From Spartobacteria bacterium (GTDB lineage: Bacteria > Verrucomicrobiota > Verrucomicrobiia > Chthoniobacterales > UBA10450): 64,000 bases of DNA. Of this stretch, positions 1 through 9,147 are shown in pieces. A program made the translations under genes and the position numbers. The DNA lies in contig PLCN01000002.1 of NCBI GenBank assembly GCA_003134785.1, positions 372,219 through 436,218 on the forward strand, read 5' to 3'. Every line of letters begins with the position of its first letter. Positions within the stretch are counted from its first letter, which is position 1. Below the pieces are notes generated by a model, which was given only the letters and a program-made list of their open reading frames with translations, searched no databases and was not told where the DNA came from.

Positions 1-119
1 ATGAGGATGTCGTTAAAGACCGTCATGAATCCCCACATGAAAAAGAGGACGGTCATGATCGCGAACGGGCCGCGATAGGTCTGGCCGTTGCTTGCTCGGG
101 TCGTAGGTGCTTCGTGCAT
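1..119 (-). CDS. MFS sugar:proton symporter, FucP-like (partial)
   Basis: Only the first 39 codons lie in the window; the gene continues past base 1. The peptide starts with a short polar stretch followed by GPFAIMTVLFFMWGFMTVFN, typical of the first membrane helix of FucP/glucose-galactose type major facilitator transporters of the inner membrane. The ATG is two bases after the TAA of the GH92 gene, so it is almost certainly the third cistron of a mannosidase operon. It probably imports the monosaccharide released by the two upstream glycosidases. Exact sugar specificity cannot be read from this fragment. Confidence 0.72.
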   Translation of the reverse strand, partial: MHEAPTTRASNGQTYRGPFAIMTVLFFMWGFMTVFNDIL

Positions 120-121
120 CT

Positions 122-2422
122 TTACTGCGGAATTTGTGGCTTCGTGCCCCATTGGCTTGGAGATGGACCCATGGTGAAGACCAGCGTGCCACCCTTTGTT
201 ACTTCCGCGAAAGGAAGAAAGGGGTTATCGAGCTTCTGGCCGTTCACTTCGACCGACTGAACGTAAATGTTTTCGGGCGAAAGGTTGTTCGCCGTCATCG
301 CAAACGTCTTTCCATTCGAAAGATGCAGCACCGCCTTCTTCAACTGCGGAGCACCGATGACATAGTAATCGCTGGCGGGACAAACGGGATAGAACCCCAG
401 GCAAGTAAAGATATACCAGGCGGACATCTGGCCGCAGTCGTCATTGCCGCTCAAGGAGTTTGGCTTGTTGCCGTACTGGGTCGTCACTACCTCGTGCAAA
501 CGCTCGGCCGCCTTCCAAGGCTGACCGGCATAGGAGTAAAGATAGATCACATGATGGCTTGGTTCGTTGCCATGCCAGTATTCGCCGATCCTGCCCTGAA
601 TATCGGAAACGCCTTTGCTTTGGTCCGCCTCCTTGAAGGTAAACAATTCGTCCAGCTTCCGGGCGAATGGCTCTTTGCCCCCCATGAGCGCCATCAGTCC
701 GGGCACGTCGTGCGGGACATACCAGGAATACTGCCAGCTTGTTCCCTCGGTAAAGTCATTGACTCCAGCAGTCTCATCATAGAAATGGGGGTTGAAGGGC
801 GAATGCCACTTGCCTTGGGAATCCTTGCCTCGCATCAGGCCTACTGACGGATCGAACAAGTTCTTGTAGCTGGCCGCGCGCTTCGAGAAGGAAGCGAAGT
901 CCTCCCGCTTGCCCAGAGCTTTCGCCATCCGCGCGATGCAGTAATCGTCGTAGGCATATTCCAAGGTTTTGGAGACCGATTCGTTTTCCTGGTCGAACGG
1001 AACCCAGCCCAATTTGGCGTAGGTGGCCACGCCGTCATAATGCGGATTCATCGCTGTGGTCTTGATCGCGTTGTAAGCGCGGTCGCGATCGAACCCTTTC
1101 ACGCCTTTCAGGTAGGCATCGACGATGACCGGCACCGCGTGGTATCCCACCATGCACCAAGTCTCATTGGCCTGGAGCGACCAGATCGGAAGCATGTGCT
1201 CCACGCTTTGGTCGTAATGAGCCAGCATCGAGTTGATCATGTCCGCTTCGCGCGGCGCTTGAACCAAGGCGAAGAGGGGGTGCGTCGCCCGATAAGTGTC
1301 CCAAAGCGAGAAGACAGTGTAGTTAGTGAAGCCTTTGGTGTGATGAATGTTCTGGTCCAGGCCTCGATATTCGCCACTGACGTCCTGATAAAGGTTCGGC
1401 GCGAGGAACGCGTGGTAGAGCGAGGTATAGAAAGTCTCCTTCTCCTCCCGCGATCCGTCGATCTCGATCCGTCCAAGCTCATTCTCCCATTTCGCCCGCG
1501 TCGCGTTCCGGACCTTCTCGAAATTCCAGTCAGGAATCTCCGCGTCCAGATTCTTCAAAGCATTCTCGGCGCTAATAGCGGAGACCGCCACTTTGATCAC
1601 AATGGCCTGTTTTTCCCCGGTCTTGTAGTGGGCGAGAAATTGCAAGTTGGTTCCGCTAGCTTCCTTCTCACTGCGGAATCGATAGGTATTGTAAACAACC
1701 GGCTTGCCGTCGCTCATGATCTCGGCCCTTTCGAAGGGCTTTGAATAACGCGCCGCAAAGTAAAGGTAACGCTCCCTGGCCCACCCATTCACGAGATGGA
1801 ATCCGGTCACGGTGGAGTTATCCTCGACGCGAACGTGGGACCAGACGACCTTCCATTTCTTGCCGGTCAGGACATGACTGAGATCAGTGAGGATCGAGGC
1901 GTTGTCACTCGCGAGGAAGGTCATCCGCATCATACCCGCCCGTTCCCCTGCGGTAAGCTCGACGGTGACGCCGGATTTTTGCAGCTTCACTTTGTAATAG
2001 CCCGCGGAAGCCGTTTCCTCCTCATGCGAGTAACGCGATTGATAACCGGATTCGGGATCGTTCTTTGTCCCGGAAACGAGCCTGGGCTCGCCTGTTTGCG
2101 GGATGAAAAGGAAATCGCCCAGATCAGGAATCCCGGTGCCGGTAAGATGGGTCAGGCTAAATCCCAGTATAGTCGAATCAGAGTACTCGTAGCCGGAAGC
2201 AGTGTCCCAAAGCTCCTTTTCCGTATCGGGGCTCAACTGAATCATGCCAAAGGGCGCGGAAGGTCCGGGATAGGTGTTGCCTTCTCCTTGCGTCCCGACG
2301 AAAGGACGGACGAAATCGGCCAGGCGAGTTTGATCGGTTGCGGACTCGGGTGCGCTAAAGGCAGTTCTGCCCAAGAACGCGAGACAACCGAGCGCGATGG
2401 ATAAAAAGATCGCCTTCTTCAC
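122..2422 (-). CDS. Secreted GH92 alpha-mannosidase
   Basis: About 766 residues. GH92 enzymes are calcium-dependent, inverting exo-alpha-mannosidases acting on N-glycan or yeast mannan branches. Visible family features are the N-terminal FVGTQGEGNTYPGPSAPFGM segment, SLWDTYRATHPL, NDFTEGTSWQYSWYVPHD near residue 547 and GNDDCGQMSAWY near residue 657. The last two carry acidic residues used in catalysis and calcium binding in the family. I chose the GTG at 2422 because it starts directly at a clean signal peptide (KKAIFLSIALGCLAFLG) four bases after the stop of the GH47 gene. A longer upstream reading frame would only recode the end of that gene. Likely exported to periplasm or surface. It is translated between GH47 and a sugar symporter. 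Confidence 0.93.
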   Translation of the reverse strand: MKKAIFLSIALGCLAFLGRTAFSAPESATDQTRLADFVRPFVGTQGEGNTYPGPSAPFGMIQLSPDTEKELWDTASGYEYSDSTILGFSLTHLTGTGIPDLGDFLFIPQTGEPRLVSGTKNDPESGYQSRYSHEEETASAGYYKVKLQKSGVTVELTAGERAGMMRMTFLASDNASILTDLSHVLTGKKWKVVWSHVRVEDNSTVTGFHLVNGWARERYLYFAARYSKPFERAEIMSDGKPVVYNTYRFRSEKEASGTNLQFLAHYKTGEKQAIVIKVAVSAISAENALKNLDAEIPDWNFEKVRNATRAKWENELGRIEIDGSREEKETFYTSLYHAFLAPNLYQDVSGEYRGLDQNIHHTKGFTNYTVFSLWDTYRATHPLFALVQAPREADMINSMLAHYDQSVEHMLPIWSLQANETWCMVGYHAVPVIVDAYLKGVKGFDRDRAYNAIKTTAMNPHYDGVATYAKLGWVPFDQENESVSKTLEYAYDDYCIARMAKALGKREDFASFSKRAASYKNLFDPSVGLMRGKDSQGKWHSPFNPHFYDETAGVNDFTEGTSWQYSWYVPHDVPGLMALMGGKEPFARKLDELFTFKEADQSKGVSDIQGRIGEYWHGNEPSHHVIYLYSYAGQPWKAAERLHEVVTTQYGNKPNSLSGNDDCGQMSAWYIFTCLGFYPVCPASDYYVIGAPQLKKAVLHLSNGKTFAMTANNLSPENIYVQSVEVNGQKLDNPFLPFAEVTKGGTLVFTMGPSPSQWGTKPQIPQ

Positions 2423-2426
2423 AGTG

Positions 2427-3800
2427 TCACCAGGTGCGACGCAACGGATGTGCTTCCGTGTTGAACACAACCTTGTCGAACTCCAGAATGCCTGGGGGCG
2501 CGAAAAGGAGATAAAAATATTTGAAGGTCTCGGCCAGAGCGAAGCTCTCCATTTCATCACGCTGTTGTTTGGTGACAATGTCGGAAAGTGCAGTATAACC
2601 GGCTTCCGTTCGGCAATACTTGACGAAATCGTTGAAGATCGTTTCCCCCATCTGACGATACTGTTGGTCCTTGGTGTAGTGATAAAGATAGTAGGTCGAT
2701 TCAATGATCTCGGGCCGCAGGTGATAGGTCTTGACGATAACCTGCATGGTTTTGTAGTCGATCACTTCCGGCTCGATGCCGTGGAGGTTCCACATCTTGA
2801 AAGAAGACGCTTGTAACCGGCGTGCGCGCGGAATATCGCCGGAAAGCGCGAGCAAAGCGGGGAAGAAGGCATCGAGCGCGCCGTAGGTCGTCTCGGTCCG
2901 CAGGCCGGTGATCATATCGGCGTGGCCGTACCACAATTCGCTGCCTGTTTCGTCAGCCAGGTATTTGTGGATGGCGGGGATGCTCGCGTTCCACATCTCG
3001 AGGCAGTCTTTGTCACCGAACAGAAGCCAGCATTTCCAAAGATACTCGTAGTAAGAATCGATCCCGCCACTGATATGACTGTCCTTGTCAATCCACTGGC
3101 CTGTTTCAACATTAATGCTGGATCCTACCAGCCCTAGCTGGGAACGACGCTTATAGGTCTCCACCAAGGCTTGTTTCGCTTTGTCGTAGAAGACGGGCTT
3201 CCCGGTGAGCTTACTAAGTGTGCCGAACTCCAGCAGCAAGGTGCCAGTTTCCGCGGGGTTCGACACCGAGTCGCGCACCTGACCGCTATGAAGATTGACG
3301 TAAACATAGGGCAGGCCCGTGGGCGAGTTGAAGGCCGGTAGCAGCCTGGTGCCCAAGTCTTCGGCCAAATCCAGGAGACGCTTGTCGCCAGTGAGTTGGT
3401 AGCCGGAAAGCAAGCCGCCCAGCAGGCGGATGGTGATCTCGAAGTTCTTGACGTAAATGTCGCGGTCGAAGGAGAGACTGCCCACGATGAGTGCGTGGGC
3501 CTTGTCAGCCTCGGCGTCTAGCTTCATCAGAATAAGTGTGTCGAGGGCGTCGACCGGTGTCATCTGAAGGGACTGCCCATACCAGTCATGGGGCGCCTTG
3601 CTCAAGGGCCGCAATGCGTCGTGCCCCCAGGCATAACGCTCGTAGTTATTCCAGGCGTGCAGAAATTCGGTCCGAACCCGGTCGGCCACTCGCCGGGCAT
3701 CCGCTTCCTCGCGAGACCTGCTGCACCCCTGTGTCGCGAACAGGCTGAAAGCCGCGAGCAGGCAGGTAACTCCAAAGCGCGCGCGGTTCTTCGCGATCAT
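2427..3800 (-). CDS. GH47 alpha-1,2-mannosidase, exported
   Basis: About 457 residues. GH47 enzymes are calcium-dependent, inverting alpha-1,2-mannosidases best known from the eukaryotic ER and Golgi; bacterial members exist but are fewer. Family landmarks: YAWGHDALRPLSK (about residues 53-68), NFEITIRLLGGLLSGY (about 117-132), YHLRPEIIESTYYLYHY (about 358-374) and the C-terminal NTEAHPL with the calcium-binding threonine. The N terminus has a hydrophobic signal ending in FATQGCSRS, so it may be a lipoprotein, although the lipobox is imperfect. The ATG at 3800 is chosen because it gives this signal; the open frame extends to 3905. First gene of the operon with GH92 and the symporter. It would trim alpha-1,2-mannose before or together with GH92. 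Confidence 0.92.
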   Translation of the reverse strand: MIAKNRARFGVTCLLAAFSLFATQGCSRSREEADARRVADRVRTEFLHAWNNYERYAWGHDALRPLSKAPHDWYGQSLQMTPVDALDTLILMKLDAEADKAHALIVGSLSFDRDIYVKNFEITIRLLGGLLSGYQLTGDKRLLDLAEDLGTRLLPAFNSPTGLPYVYVNLHSGQVRDSVSNPAETGTLLLEFGTLSKLTGKPVFYDKAKQALVETYKRRSQLGLVGSSINVETGQWIDKDSHISGGIDSYYEYLWKCWLLFGDKDCLEMWNASIPAIHKYLADETGSELWYGHADMITGLRTETTYGALDAFFPALLALSGDIPRARRLQASSFKMWNLHGIEPEVIDYKTMQVIVKTYHLRPEIIESTYYLYHYTKDQQYRQMGETIFNDFVKYCRTEAGYTALSDIVTKQQRDEMESFALAETFKYFYLLFAPPGILEFDKVVFNTEAHPLRRTW

Positions 3801-3931
3801 GCGGAGAGAGTCGAACTGGCCGTGCGACGGTGTCGAGAAGATTGTCGGGCGGTGCCGCGATCTTCTTGACTTGGCCACGAAGAAATCGCACGATTCGTTC
3901 CTCATGCCCCCCGAAATAAAGGCAGCGGGAT

Positions 3932-5542
3932 ATGTTAAGTAGCTTGGACACCGTCATCGCGTTTGCGGTGATCATGACTGTCCTTTGCCTGGTTATCACC
4001 ATTCTGGTGCAGATGATCTCGGCGGCTTTCGCCTTGCGAGGGAAGAATCTGGCGAATGCTCTCTCGCTCACTTTTCAAACTATCGATCCACAGATCGCCG
4101 AGCAGGCTCATGCCCTGACCGAGCAAATCCTGAAGGACCCAATTTTCAGCGACTCACTCTTCGCGCCGAAGGGTCGTGAGCTGGGTAATGGCGCGAGGGT
4201 TGCGCGCCCCCGGCAGAAGCCGTGGACGTTTCGTTCCTTGGGCGGAATGCATCTCGCCACTGCGATTCGTCCCGGCGAAGTCTACCGCATCCTGCATGAA
4301 ATCAGCCAACTGACGGAAGAGGAAGCGGCGGTTCGTGGTATTTCGCCGATTCTGGCTCAGACTTCGACCGCGATTCTAGACGCTTTGCACCGGCCGGACC
4401 GGCCGGCGACGGAATCACTGCTGAAACTTCAGGCGATCCATGGTGTCGCACGGCACTTCCTGAGCGAAGCGGAAAAGAAGGCGATCATGGATTCCGTAAC
4501 AAACCTCGGCGCCACGGTCGAGCGCGCCACCACGCAGTCGTATGATCGATTTCAGCGTTGGTTCGGCACCGCGCAGGACCGGGCGCAACAATGGTTCCAA
4601 GTTCACATCCGCGGATTGACTATCGCCTTTTCCATCATTACGGCATTCCTACTTCAACTCGACACCACCGATATTTTTCGCCAGCTCCGCGATCGTCCCG
4701 GCCTGGTCGACGCTTTGGTGAAATCGGCTCCCGGCGTTTTGGAGCAAGGCAACAAGGTGCTCGACTCGAGCGATACGCCCGCCTACCACGCTTATCTTCT
4801 CTGGCTGCGGAACCATCCGCTCTTTCCACTGACCACGCTGCCCGTTTCGGGCACGCCGGAACTTTTTCGTTTATCCATCGCGGAGCGGCTGAAGACAGCG
4901 CCTGATAAAAATTACCCGGTGGAGCGTTTCGGCGCGGCTTTTGATTTGGCTCGGAAAACGGAAGGCACGGCGAAAGTCACCGACGCGGACGCAGCGAAAG
5001 CCGCTTACGCCGATTGGATCCAGAAATTTCCCAGCTACCAATTGGATCCGACGATTTTCACGGAGGCCGCTACCAAAGAAAGTGTCAGCGCCGCCATCTC
5101 GGAAAAGATCGCGAGCGATCCAGTCGCCCAAGGACCGACGACAGCCGAGCAGACGGTGAAGTGGCTAACGGAGTATGACACGCTGAAGACGGCCGGCGTG
5201 ATGGCTTTCGAAAAATCGCGGCAGGAAAGTTTTCGGAACCTGCAGGCGACCTTGCACGACGCGGGGTTTGATTTGGTGCCGAAGCCATTCTGGGGTCGCT
5301 GGGACAAGGAGCCGATTCCGTATTGGGCTCGAGACTATTGTCCCCAGTTCGCCCACTATCTCCGGCATCTCCTCGGCGTCCTGATCACCGCCGGTCTCCT
5401 CGCCCTCGGCGCCCCGTTCTGGTTCAACCTGCTGAAGAATCTGATGAACTTGCGGCCCGCCGTCGCGAACCTGATCGAGAAGCGTCCACAAAGCACGCCG
5501 GCGTTGCCCACCGCGCCAGCCTCGCCCTCTTCAACTACTTAG
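3932..5542 (+). CDS. Membrane protein of unknown function, three predicted helices
   Basis: 536 residues, divergent from the mannosidase operon with 131 bases between starts. There is one N-terminal membrane helix (residues about 6-30, AFAVIMTVLCLVITILVQMI), a soluble stretch, a second helix near residues 227-245 following the RFQRWFGTAQDRAQQWF segment, a long soluble domain, and a third helix near 480-500 with GAPFWFNLLKNLMNLRP. The pattern W-F-x4-D-R followed by a helix, and a terminal GAPFWFD/N-L-L helix, recurs in uncharacterised bacterial membrane proteins. I know no function. The tail is Pro/Ala/Ser/Thr rich. The stop lies 11 bases before the tRNA-Val gene on the other strand. Confidence 0.72.
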   Translation: MLSSLDTVIAFAVIMTVLCLVITILVQMISAAFALRGKNLANALSLTFQTIDPQIAEQAHALTEQILKDPIFSDSLFAPKGRELGNGARVARPRQKPWTFRSLGGMHLATAIRPGEVYRILHEISQLTEEEAAVRGISPILAQTSTAILDALHRPDRPATESLLKLQAIHGVARHFLSEAEKKAIMDSVTNLGATVERATTQSYDRFQRWFGTAQDRAQQWFQVHIRGLTIAFSIITAFLLQLDTTDIFRQLRDRPGLVDALVKSAPGVLEQGNKVLDSSDTPAYHAYLLWLRNHPLFPLTTLPVSGTPELFRLSIAERLKTAPDKNYPVERFGAAFDLARKTEGTAKVTDADAAKAAYADWIQKFPSYQLDPTIFTEAATKESVSAAISEKIASDPVAQGPTTAEQTVKWLTEYDTLKTAGVMAFEKSRQESFRNLQATLHDAGFDLVPKPFWGRWDKEPIPYWARDYCPQFAHYLRHLLGVLITAGLLALGAPFWFNLLKNLMNLRPAVANLIEKRPQSTPALPTAPASPSSTT

Positions 5543-5553
5543 GGCGGTAACGA

Positions 5554-5628
5554 TGGTGCGCGGTACAGGGTTCGAACCTGTGACCCCTACCGTGTCAAGG
5601 TAATGCTCTACCACTGAGCTAACCGCGC
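5554..5628 (-). tRNA. tRNA-Val (anticodon GAC)
   Basis: The minus strand reads GCGCGGTTAGCTCAGTGG at the 5' end, an anticodon arm with loop TTGACAC (anticodon GAC), a T arm containing GGTTCGAACC, and ACCGCGC pairing perfectly with the 5' acceptor strand, followed by A and an encoded CCA. All four arms are present, 75 bases including CCA. Confidence 0.97.
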
Positions 5629-5797
5629 GTTCACTCGAGCGGATGGATTATGGGCTGCACGGAATTGATTGGCAAGTGAAGCGCGGGGAAGGGCGAACTT
5701 CTGCTTGTCCTAAACGCGGAAACGCGTCCCATTTCACGACACCGACAGGCGGAAGCATGTCCCTCCGAACGATACTGCGCGCGCGGCGCGCAAAAAC

Positions 5798-6349
5798 TTA
5801 AGCCGCCAGTTTCGCGGCGTCTTTGTGGCCGAGGATCCGGACCGTTTGCTGAAGCTGTTCGACTTTCAGCGGCTTTTTCAGGACGGTGATGGGACCCTTG
5901 GACAGAATCCGATCGAGCATTTCGCTGTCGGGATAACCGGTGATGACCACGATCGGCAATTCCGGATCGGCTTCTTTCGCGGCGTCGTAGACATCGTCCG
6001 CGGGACCGTCTGGTAATTTGAGATCGAGAAAAAGAAGATCGAATTTTTGTTTTTCGAGCGCGGCGATCGCTTCCTTGACGGTTCCGACAACCACACGGCT
6101 GAAGCCGATCTTCTTCAAGAAAATCTTAAACAAACTCTGGAGGCTCTCGTCATCATCTACCACGAGCACAGTCGGTTGCCCGGACTTGTCTTCCTTCAAA
6201 ATATCCTTATCGAGCGAAGCTTTTTTGATCCGCCAGCGACCGCCGATCTGGATGGCCGGCAGCTGCCCGCGTTGCACCAAATAGTAAACGGTTGGTAACG
6301 GAATCCGGAGATACTTGGCCGTTTCCTTGACCGTCAGAAGGTTGTGCAT
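5798..6349 (-). CDS. Excisionase-type HTH fused to response-regulator receiver domain
   Basis: About 183 residues. Residues 1-50 form a MerR/excisionase-like helix-turn-helix (LLTVKETAKYLRIPLPTVYY, then GGRWRIKKASLD). Residues about 58-175 form a CheY-like receiver: acidic pocket VVDDDES, phosphoacceptor Asp in LLFLDLKLPDG, the conserved Thr in VVITGYP, and Lys in VLKKPL. The DNA-binding part comes first, opposite to most response regulators. The ATG at 6349 is chosen because it begins exactly at the HTH; upstream codons look non-coding. No kinase gene is nearby. It is probably a phosphorylation-controlled DNA-binding protein with unknown targets. Confidence 0.85.
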   Translation of the reverse strand: MHNLLTVKETAKYLRIPLPTVYYLVQRGQLPAIQIGGRWRIKKASLDKDILKEDKSGQPTVLVVDDDESLQSLFKIFLKKIGFSRVVVGTVKEAIAALEKQKFDLLFLDLKLPDGPADDVYDAAKEADPELPIVVITGYPDSEMLDRILSKGPITVLKKPLKVEQLQQTVRILGHKDAAKLAA

Positions 6350-6403
6350 TGGAGAAAAACAGCAACTTGCGCCTCTTTGGGCAAGCCTTTTCGATGAGCC
6401 AGC

Positions 6404-6429
6404 ATTATAACTTTTATGGTCCATGTCAA
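6404..6429 (-). promoter_or_regulatory. Possible sigma-70 promoter for the HTH-receiver gene
   Basis: The minus strand has TTGACA (6429-6424) and TATAAT (6409-6404), both perfect hexamers, about 55 bases upstream of the ATG at 6349 in an AT-rich patch. The spacer is only 14 bases, shorter than the usual 16-18, so either spacing is unusual or only the -10 is used. Confidence 0.4.
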
Positions 6430-6578
6430 TGTTTAGTTCTAAATCGGGATGTTGACGGAAAGATAAATTGGCTGGTTTCAGGTCGAATTGGTCGCTCAAG
6501 AGGATCAAACGCGCAGCCCGCAAAGGTCACATCCCGACTGGACAACGAGGGGGCGGCAGTTGACTATTCCCCCCTTCG

Positions 6579-7202
6579 ATGAGCGCTCTCTTCTTCAAGC
6601 GGTTTCTAAAACGTCCGTTTCAAATCGCTTCGATCATTCCGAGCTCAAAGGCGCTGGTGAAGCGGGTGGCCCGGAAGATGGATTTTAGCGAACCGCGCGT
6701 GATCGCTGAGTACGGCCCGGGCGAAGGCGTTCACTCCCGCGAGATCGCCCGCCGGATGCCGGCCGGATCGAAGCTGCTCCTCTTCGAACTCGATCCCGCA
6801 TTTTCCCGTGACCTTCAACGGCAGTTCGCGGACGATCCGCGCGTGCACGTGATCCACGGCGACGCGGCGCGTTTGCCCGAAGAACTGGAGCGCCACGGCA
6901 TCGCGAAATGCGATTACATTCTTTCCGGCATTCCGTTCAGCATTCTCGAAATAAAAAAGAAACGCGCCTTGCTCGAGAAAACGTACGAGGCGCTTGCGGA
7001 TGGCGGCACCTTTATCATCTACCAGATCACGAACGAGCTGCGCCAGCATGCCAAGCTGTTCGAGCGCGCGGACTCGGAATATTTCCTCCAAAATATTCCG
7101 CCGATGTTCATCACCGTTTTCCATAAGACGAATCACCTCAACGGGCACCGGCGCCCCCTCCGGCGAGCGGCGGAATTTTCCACCAATCATCGTTCGGCAT
7201 GA
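6579..7202 (+). CDS. Phospholipid N-methyltransferase-like / SAM-dependent methyltransferase
   Basis: 207 residues. The start MSALFFKRFLKRPFQIASII followed by PSSKALVKRVARKM resembles the membrane-binding N terminus of bacterial phospholipid N-methyltransferases (PmtA class) and their rRNA-dimethylase-like relatives. The SAM site is visible as VIAEYGPGEGVHSREI and LLFELDP, with VHVIHGDAARLPE as the acidic loop. Expected role: methylating phosphatidylethanolamine at the inner membrane. Substrate is inferred from family similarity only. The stop overlaps the fumarase start by four bases (ATGA), so the two are probably co-translated. The last 25 residues are basic and may be poorly conserved. 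Confidence 0.72.
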   Translation: MSALFFKRFLKRPFQIASIIPSSKALVKRVARKMDFSEPRVIAEYGPGEGVHSREIARRMPAGSKLLLFELDPAFSRDLQRQFADDPRVHVIHGDAARLPEELERHGIAKCDYILSGIPFSILEIKKKRALLEKTYEALADGGTFIIYQITNELRQHAKLFERADSEYFLQNIPPMFITVFHKTNHLNGHRRPLRRAAEFSTNHRSA

Positions 7203-8611
7203 TGTCGATGCGGCTGGAAAAGGACTCGATGGGCGAGATGTCCGTCCCGGCGTCCGCGCTCTACGGCGCGTCGACCCAACGTGCGGTCCTGAATTTTCCG
7301 ATCAGCGGTCATCGCTTTTCGCGGCCGTTCATTCGCGCGCTCGGCCTGATCAAATGGGCCGCCGCGCAGGCGAACGCTGATCTTGGCTTGCTCGATGCGC
7401 ATCGGTGCGCGTTCATCGTCCAAGCGGCGGAAGAAGTGTTGGAGGGAAAACTCGACGAGCATTTTCCGCTCGATATTTTCCAGACCGGTTCCGGCACGAG
7501 CACGAACACGAACGCGAACGAGGTGATCTCGAATCGTTGCTGTCAGCTCGCCGGAAAACCAATCGGCGCGCGCGAGCCGGTTCACCCGAACGATCACGTC
7601 AACATGGGTCAGTCGAGCAACGACGTGATCCCATCGGCGATTCACATCAGCGCCGCGGAACAGCTCAAGAATTGCCTCATTCCGGCGCTCGAGAAATTGC
7701 ATGGCGCGCTCGACCGAAAGGCGAACGAATTCTGGAGGATTATCAAGATCGGCCGCACCCATTTAATGGACGCGACGCCGGTCCGGCTCGGTCAGGAATT
7801 TAGCGGTTACGCGTGGCAAGTTCTCTACGGAGTCGAGCGCGCGAAGCGGGCCATCGCGGTTCTCGAGGAACTCGCCCTGGGCGGAACGGCAGTCGGGACG
7901 GGCCTGAACCGGCACATCGACTTCCCCGGAAAAGTGATGCGGCATCTCGAGCAGCGCACCGGGATCAAATTCCGCGAAGCCCAGAACCATTTCGAAGCGC
8001 AGGGCGCGAAAGACGGCGTGGTTGAAGCAAGCGGCCATTTGAAAACAATCGCGGTCAGCCTCTTCAAGATCGCGAACGACATTCGCTGGCTCGGCAGCGG
8101 GCCGCGTTGCGGCATCGGCGAGATTCGTCTGCCGGCGACGCAGCCCGGCAGCTCGATCATGCCGGGCAAGGTGAATCCGGTCATGTGCGAATCGCTCATG
8201 ATGGTTTGCGCGCAAGTCATCGGCAACGACAGCTGCGTTACCTGGTCGGGCGCGAACGGGAACTTCGAGCTGAACGTGATGATGCCGGTGATGGCGCACA
8301 ATCTTCTCGAAAGCATTCGGTTGCTAGGCAACGCCGCCGAGGCCTTCCGCGAAAAATGCGTGATCGGAATCGAAGCGAACGAAGAGCGTTGCCGCGAACT
8401 GGTCGAACTCTCGATGGCGATGGTGACGAGCCTGGCGCCGAAGATCGGCTATGATCGCGCGGCTGAGATCGCGAAAGAAAGCGCGAAGACAGGACGGACC
8501 GTGCGCGAGATCTGCCTCGAAAGGAAAGTTCTTCCCGCCGCGGAACTGGAGCGCGCCCTGGATCCCGTCGCCATGACGGAGCCGGGCGGCGAAGGTTCCG
8601 GTGGCGGATAA
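7199..8611 (+). CDS. fumC: Fumarate hydratase class II
   Basis: 470 residues, the usual length for class II fumarases, iron-independent homotetramers converting fumarate and L-malate in the cytosolic TCA cycle. Diagnostic motifs: SALYGASTQRAVLNFPIS at the start, TGSGTSTNTNANEVI, the catalytic histidine region GRTHLMDATPVRLGQE, and the superfamily signature GSSIMPGKVNPVMCE. The ATG overlaps the preceding methyltransferase stop by four bases; a second ATG follows immediately. The C-terminal residues PGGEGSGGG are low complexity. The next gene starts five bases after the stop. Confidence 0.97.
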   Translation: MMSMRLEKDSMGEMSVPASALYGASTQRAVLNFPISGHRFSRPFIRALGLIKWAAAQANADLGLLDAHRCAFIVQAAEEVLEGKLDEHFPLDIFQTGSGTSTNTNANEVISNRCCQLAGKPIGAREPVHPNDHVNMGQSSNDVIPSAIHISAAEQLKNCLIPALEKLHGALDRKANEFWRIIKIGRTHLMDATPVRLGQEFSGYAWQVLYGVERAKRAIAVLEELALGGTAVGTGLNRHIDFPGKVMRHLEQRTGIKFREAQNHFEAQGAKDGVVEASGHLKTIAVSLFKIANDIRWLGSGPRCGIGEIRLPATQPGSSIMPGKVNPVMCESLMMVCAQVIGNDSCVTWSGANGNFELNVMMPVMAHNLLESIRLLGNAAEAFREKCVIGIEANEERCRELVELSMAMVTSLAPKIGYDRAAEIAKESAKTGRTVREICLERKVLPAAELERALDPVAMTEPGGEGSGGG

Positions 8612-8615
8612 GATC

Positions 8616-9125
8616 ATGTCCAGAATAAGTATCGGAGCGGCTATCGTTGCGCTGGTTTGCCCGCTGACGAATCTTTCCGGCGCCCCCGAAAAAAAACCGA
8701 TCGATCTCGCGGCGATCATCACCAAGACCGAAGCCTCTTCTGCGCTCGGCGAGCCGGTCAAGGATCCGCAGTCGCGCAATGAAGAGGGTGCGGATGGTTA
8801 TTATTCGCGCTGCAAATATTACAGCGAGAATCCCGGTCGCTCGCTGGTCCTGCGGCTGCGACAAGCATCAGCCGATCAACTCGCCCCGGCGAAACAGCTC
8901 GACGAGTTGATGGCGGGAGACGCGAAGATCAAACAGCTCTCGGGCTTCGGTGACAAGGCCGCGCTCGCGAGTGAAGGCGCGCAGAGCGGTCTTTCTCATG
9001 TGCTCATGCTTTACATCGTGAAAGGGAACGCGTTCGTCACGATCGGGATTGGCGGGATCAATGACGAAAAAGTGGCGCTCGAAAAGGCAAAGATGCTCGC
9101 GCGCAAGATCCTGGCGAAACTTTAG
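8616..9125 (+). CDS. Small exported protein of unknown function
   Basis: About 169 residues. Starting at ATG 8616, the N terminus MSRISIGAAIVALVCPLTNL is a signal peptide with a likely cleavage near LSGA. A longer GTG start at 8601 would overlap fumC. The mature part contains an ITKTEASSALGEPV segment and a C-terminal VTIGIGGINDEKVALEKAK helix, resembling small exported proteins with an ASALG-type motif, but I do not recognise a named family. It is co-directional with and close to fumC, though a functional link is not evident. Confidence 0.6.
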   Translation: MSRISIGAAIVALVCPLTNLSGAPEKKPIDLAAIITKTEASSALGEPVKDPQSRNEEGADGYYSRCKYYSENPGRSLVLRLRQASADQLAPAKQLDELMAGDAKIKQLSGFGDKAALASEGAQSGLSHVLMLYIVKGNAFVTIGIGGINDEKVALEKAKMLARKILAKL

Positions 9126-9147
9126 AACCGAAGCTCGGCATTTCGAT

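Noticed and set aside
5770-5797. GC hairpin after the HTH-receiver gene as terminator
   Set aside because: The hairpin has A residues following on the plus strand and is on the wrong side for the minus-strand gene to give a U tract.
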